Positions 59,983-64,000 of a stretch of DNA of 64,000 nucleotides are shown piece after piece. The notes beneath the pieces are model-generated. The model was given only the letters and a program-made list of their open reading frames with translations. It had not been told where the DNA came from and did no database searches. Position 1 is the first letter of the stretch; the number at the start of each line of letters is the position of its first letter. A program made the position numbers and the translations under genes. This DNA comes from Paramarasmius palmivorus. Taxonomy: Eukaryota; Basidiomycota; Agaricomycetes; Agaricales; Marasmiaceae. The stretch covers positions 1 to 64,000 of the forward strand of contig JAYKXP010000156.1 in NCBI GenBank assembly GCA_037176845.1, given 5' to 3'.

Positions 59983-62339
59983 ATGGCCTTTTTCGAGGGA
60001 TCCTCCAACTTCACCATTAATGGCGGGACATTCTCGCTTGTCGCGGGTAATCAGTACAACCATGGGTCAGGTGCTGCCCGAAGAGGTTCGGTACATCTCA
60101 TGGATCCAAGTGATGAGGGAGAGTCGGAGGCTTTGGTTCAGGTATGTCAATGGATTCCTGGAGCTGTACTTGCATCACTAAATCACCTACTTCAGTATCA
60201 AGAGCTCAAGACAGGGAATATACGGCTACGGCGGAAGATTGCCGATTCCGAGGTGGTCAGAAAGAACACAAATGGTTGGATAACAGGAAGCCTCAATGCT
60301 CGGCGAATCATTCATGCTGCTACCATTCGCGGTGAAGACAAGGAAGAGGAGTTTTTGCATGTTCAATACACGGGTCCCGATGCTGTTCAGGGGAGGTTGT
60401 TTCTTATTCCCATATTTGCCGCTGCTGACTGCTCTCCATTCATATAGGTCTATAAGCAGGATCTCAAGGCCTTCTCTGCTGTCAAGTTAGCCAGCTGATT
60501 ATGTGTCTTTCAAAGCTCACAGTTCATATTTCAGGAATATCAACTACATCCAGCTTTTTGGATACAGTAGCTCAAACGCTATGCCCTCACTTGTATTCTA
60601 TGATGGTGAGAAGAGCAATACCCTCATGATAAGATTGTGCTGACTTGTGTGTAGCACTCGTGCCGGTGTCACATGTATTTGAACAAAACGGGTTCTCGTC
60701 GCTCTTATATTCATATTTCAGCTACGTATGTTCTATTTTTCCTCTACTTGTTGTGATAATCATCTCCCCTCAATAGGCTAGCCTAGCGCAAGGAATAGAC
60801 CCTCAAACAGTGCGCCTGCCCATCTTCGATAAACCTTCAAAACTCAAGTTGAGTTTTTAGGTTCTTCGTGAACTATGGATCGAGCCAAGGTCTGGCATGC
60901 TATGCAAAGGGCCGTATGTTGAGGATTCCTCTACTACCATTTACCGGGTCTGGTCAGAGGCAACTCCTGTACTCCCTAGTAGCGATCATCATTCCCTCGA
61001 CCTCCAGACCTACAACAACACCAGCACTCTTTTCCAATACCTCATTGGAATTCTTCCTGTACGCAATATCATCCAAGGAATCCACTGGTCCAACAGAGCA
61101 ACCTCAGAGTGGCCCAACAACAAAGATGCCAAACTCATCCTCTCATCTCTCCCTGGCACAATTTACCACAGAACAACTCGAGAGGTCATCACTCGCTACC
61201 TGGGAGACAGAGATCAATGGTATTACTACCCCTGGAAGGAGTGGTTTCACGTACCGGATGCTATGCGAGAAAACATGCTCATAATGCGTGATAGATCAGT
61301 GAGGTGCGTTTGAAATGGTGTCAAAGTGGTTATTTGGGCTGATTGGGGGTATAGGTTTATGTTGATGCCAGCAGACATTGCCAGCGTCAAGTCATTTGAG
61401 TTATGTTATGATTTGCAGCCTGGGGAGGTGTGTAATTCCTTTGTGGATTTGTGGGTGTTGCAGGCACATGGGGTTTTCAGCCAGCTTGGAATTGAAGAGG
61501 GTGAATGGGGGGAGTATTGTGAGTTTATTATGGTTCTTGTTGGAGTGATGGTATTGATTGATTTATGTTAGCCATTCTTAATGAATTTTCGCTTCAGTTT
61601 GAACGTGAATGGGACAAAGGATCACATACACCCACTGACACCCCCACCGACACCCCAGTATACCTCTTGATCCGACCGGTACCCTGCCCCTCCGATGACG
61701 AGAACAAGTGGGATGCTTGGCTGGGAGGGAGGAGGTACTATTGGTCACTCGACTCTGCTGGGAAAGAGGAGATGTCGGAGGATGAGCGGTGGAGGTTGGG
61801 CCTTCCGTCGTTCAGGATTTCCATCAAAGCTTGGCATGATTGGTGGGATCACGACGCCTATGACGCGATTGAAATGGTCAATCATCACCAGGGCTTCAAT
61901 CCCATGTCGATGGATCTGGCCCGTTCTCTTGGGCATGCAATTCTTGAGGTGGTTAGTCGTAACATGCGCTTTGAGGAGGTTAAAGATGACAGTAAGTTCC
62001 CCTGTTCTTCCGTTGATATATAACTCTGACTTGGACACAGTGCATTTGCAAGGTGAGGAAATGGAAAATGTGGTAAGCATTTCAAGCAATGACAGGAGCG
62101 GGAGGATTGGTGGCGAAACTCCCATGGACGCCCAGCTTGGCCCTACTGTGGATGTGCATTCAAAAAACCCCTTCCAGCTCCAGGAAATTGTGGGTTCAAT
62201 GGCTGAAGATGAAGTTCACCCAGCACTTTGGTCACTGAAAGCAAGGGTCATGTTAAAAATTCTTGTTTGCATTCCAATCACATTCTATGTTGTGTTACTC
62301 TGTTTTTATTCACCCGACAATCCTAAGTGCACTTTCTGA
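59983..62339 (+). CDS. P1b: P1-family protein with C-terminal membrane anchor
   Basis: ATG 59983 opens MAFFEGSSNFTINGGTFSLV and AGNQYNHGS. Exons mirror P1a: YQELKTGNIRLRRKIADS, FLHVQYTGPDAVQ, DLKAFSAVK, ALVPVSHVFEQNGFSS, LRELWIEPRSGMLCKGPYV, LDLQTYNNTSTLFQYLIGIL, FMLMPADIASVKSFELC, then TDTPTDTPVYLLIRPVPCPS and LEVVSRNMRFEEVKD. The last exon (from about 62041) ends ALWSLKARVMLKILVCIP, ITFYVVLLCFYSPDNPKCTF, TGA 62337-62339: one hydrophobic helix close to the end, as in tail-anchored proteins. Oddity: the donor after DAVQ (60391-60392) is GG where P1a has GT. Reading through would stop after about 20 residues, so this copy is functional only if splicing tolerates the change. Confidence 0.72.
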
Positions 62340-62449
62340 GTGTAGCACTAGTGTAATTTAATACAGTTTGTATATCTGCAACACTCGATGTGACTGGTAC
62401 CAGCACCGAGGTGGCGTAGTTGTTCCCATGTGTGCACACAACTCCAAAC

Positions 62450-63284
62450 CAGTTGCCTCGGTTTCGTCAACACCTACATCCCCAGAAGCTCTGATGGCCC
62501 ATAACTCATCTTTATTATTGACGCCCCCGACTTGGATACCTGCGTGCATAATCGTTCCTTGAGTTTTCGGGGCTTAGGTTTATGTTTGGTAATTTGCGTA
62601 GGCGTGAAACTGTTGCCAGCGGCGGCGGTGAGTGCTGGGACAGATGGGCAGGAGCTGTGGTTATGCCTAGTGTGTGGGTATAGGTGCAGGAGGTTGACCG
62701 GTTGAGTTTGGCAGCCTGGGACACAGGGCATAGCTTCAAAATGAGGTAGTGCCGAAATAGCAAGAAGGGAGAGGCGGTGTGGGCTCTGGAGGTAGGGCTA
62801 GAGTGTAGCCTTTGGTTCTAGTGCACATAGAGAGGGAGTGGAGTGATGCATGTGTCAAAGATTGAGGATGTTGATGTCGTAGGGTGACCAAGGCTGAGGG
62901 ATGCACATCTGATATCCAATGTTGAGGCTGGTCAAGGTCTAGGCAGTGACGACGTTGTGAGAGCAAGAGATGAAGCAAAGGAATAAAAACACACCTTTTC
63001 TTTAGTTACTCAGCCTACAAAATCCCACTCTGAGCACCGAAGGACGTTGGGGCATCGAGGTGAGAGGCATGCTGCGTGGTGTTGCCCTGAGAGATGGGCT
63101 GAGTGTGCTACCAGGGGATATGATGGAGGAACACGTACCTATGGTGAGGTTGGATAAGATGAGTGTATGGTGAATTGAGAATCTTGACGGCGCATTGGAT
63201 GGACAAGAGGTGGTGGTCAAAGTGGAAGTGTCCTGCCGCCGGCGCTTCTCTTTTCACAACAACCACCTCCTTCAACGTGTTCAT
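62450..63284 (-). pseudogene. M-family relic 9 (eighth M start, paired with P1b)
   Basis: Start MNTLKEVVVVKREAPAAGHF at 63284, then HFDHHLLSIQCAVKILNSPY, a GTACGT donor near 63136, exon 2 GNTTQHASHLDAPTSFGAQS ending in a stop near 63009, and a 3' frame at 62736-62978 (DVHPSALVTLRHQHPQSLTH). Pairs with 43450-44238. Confidence 0.45.
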
Positions 63285-63289
63285 CTCGG

Positions 63290-64000
63290 TAGCCTGTAGG
63301 CATAGAAAGGTGTGTTCAAACTTTCTGTATACTGCTCTTAGATCTAACATACCTTTCAGAAGCTCATAAAAATCAAATACAAGATATACCTCAAGAGATA
63401 CGACTGTTGGTATGTTCACTATTCTCGATGCTTTTCACCATCGCTCATAGCTCCTCCTAGCCAACTACAAGTCCAAAAATGCCATATAAGCCTTCGAAGA
63501 TGTGTTTTTCTTCATGGAAAACCCAACATCTTTCTATCACCTTTTCAAACGCGCTCCTCAACCCGTTCCCAATCACTCCACGACAGTAGTCTCCACAGAG
63601 CCTCAACCACTTTGACCTAGGCTTCAGTCTCTCTCATTCCGCAATATGGGCTATACACATCCTTTTTTTTTTTTTTTTTACCTCGCACTCCCATTACAAC
63701 GCGTCCGATGACCTGCACTCTACCCTTGCATCCTCGTCTTCACCCTACACCCTTCCTGTCTCCAGCACTCGAGACTCCGCAGGAATAACGCCCTTTGCAA
63801 TGATCCCAGCCTACCTCTCCGTATATGACCCTTTTGCAACAACCACGAGTCTCCCAAACACGACGCAATCACGCTCCCTTTGCCCTGCCCTGCTATCGAG
63901 CCTTGCGTCGTGTATTCCACCGAATCGCAAACAGGCTCATGGTGGTACATGGGATGATGATGGGCTTGCGGATACAGGATTGGGCAGGGTAGAATTGGTG
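63290..64000 (+). pseudogene. P2-family relic 9 (runs off right edge)
   Basis: Leader donor AAAGGTGTGTTC (about 63308), exon KIKYKIYLKRYDCW before GTATGTTC (about 63408), then pieces matching 23.1-23.65 kb and ending in GTAGAATTGGTG, the ..RVEL segment seen at 23.62 and 32.42 kb. An 18-base T run at about 63663-63680 replaces sequence seen in the other copies. Confidence 0.45.

Noticed and set aside
63663..63680. Run of 18 Ts as a retroposon tail
   Set aside because: No target duplication or element boundary could be placed next to it.
1..64000. tRNA genes, rRNA, CRISPR arrays
   Set aside because: No cloverleaf B-box context and no regularly spaced identical repeats were found on reading through both strands.

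Overview
The window reads as nuclear DNA of a mushroom-forming basidiomycete (Agaricomycetes). Genes are broken by many 45-75 bp GT..AG introns. Several families are ones I know only from that group: a MYND zinc-finger protein, an F-box/leucine-rich protein, a HECT-like protein with a basidiomycete C-lobe, and a lineage-specific family (here 'P1') whose proteins start with a motif like NGGTF..V.GNQYN. There are no bacterial or plasmid features, no tRNA or rRNA genes and no CRISPR array.

Layout. 1-1.6 kb: the 5' part of a 1,3-beta-glucan synthase gene (FKS1), leaving the window on the left, beside a decayed TRA1/TRRAP fragment. 2.3-4.3 kb: a multi-exon gene whose last exons carry an HxD...H...R pattern, best read as a TET/JBP-like 2-oxoglutarate/Fe(II) dioxygenase. 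4.3-10.5 kb: an F-box gene, two genes of unknown function and a MYND gene. 11.0-19.0 kb: one minus-strand HECT-like gene split in its first exon by a complete 4,198-bp hAT transposon with matching terminal inverted repeats and a perfect 8-bp target duplication; the host gene also carries a stop codon and a frameshift.

19.6-64 kb: a repeat-built array. Three modules recur: P1 (plus strand), M (minus strand) and P2 (plus strand), with M and P2 starting head to head. The M start is recognisable eight times, at about 22.9, 25.9, 31.8, 44.2, 49.8, 52.8, 55.9 and 63.3 kb. Collinear copies are 19.6-27.3 with 46.4-54.15 kb (spacing about 26.8 kb), 28.6-34.63 with 19.6-25.8 kb (about 8.9 kb), and 40.36-44.9 with 59.42-64 kb (about 19.05 kb). 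Most copies are full of stops and frameshifts. Two P1 copies, 40967-43109 and 59983-62339, are still nearly or fully intact.

Inside the array, 34.63-40.36 kb is an island of ordinary metabolic sequence: a fragment and a damaged copy of an alpha/beta hydrolase, and the HyuA half of a 5-oxoprolinase. Both outer genes of the island are cut where array sequence begins. A 560-bp TA-flanked element with terminal inverted repeats sits in one P2 relic.

The left 11 kb looks like an ordinary gene-dense region. The rest is a fast-changing locus shaped by duplication, transposition and gene decay. Exon limits were read by eye from splice signals and homology recalled from memory, so most boundaries are approximate. 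Names rest on motif recognition; no database search was possible.
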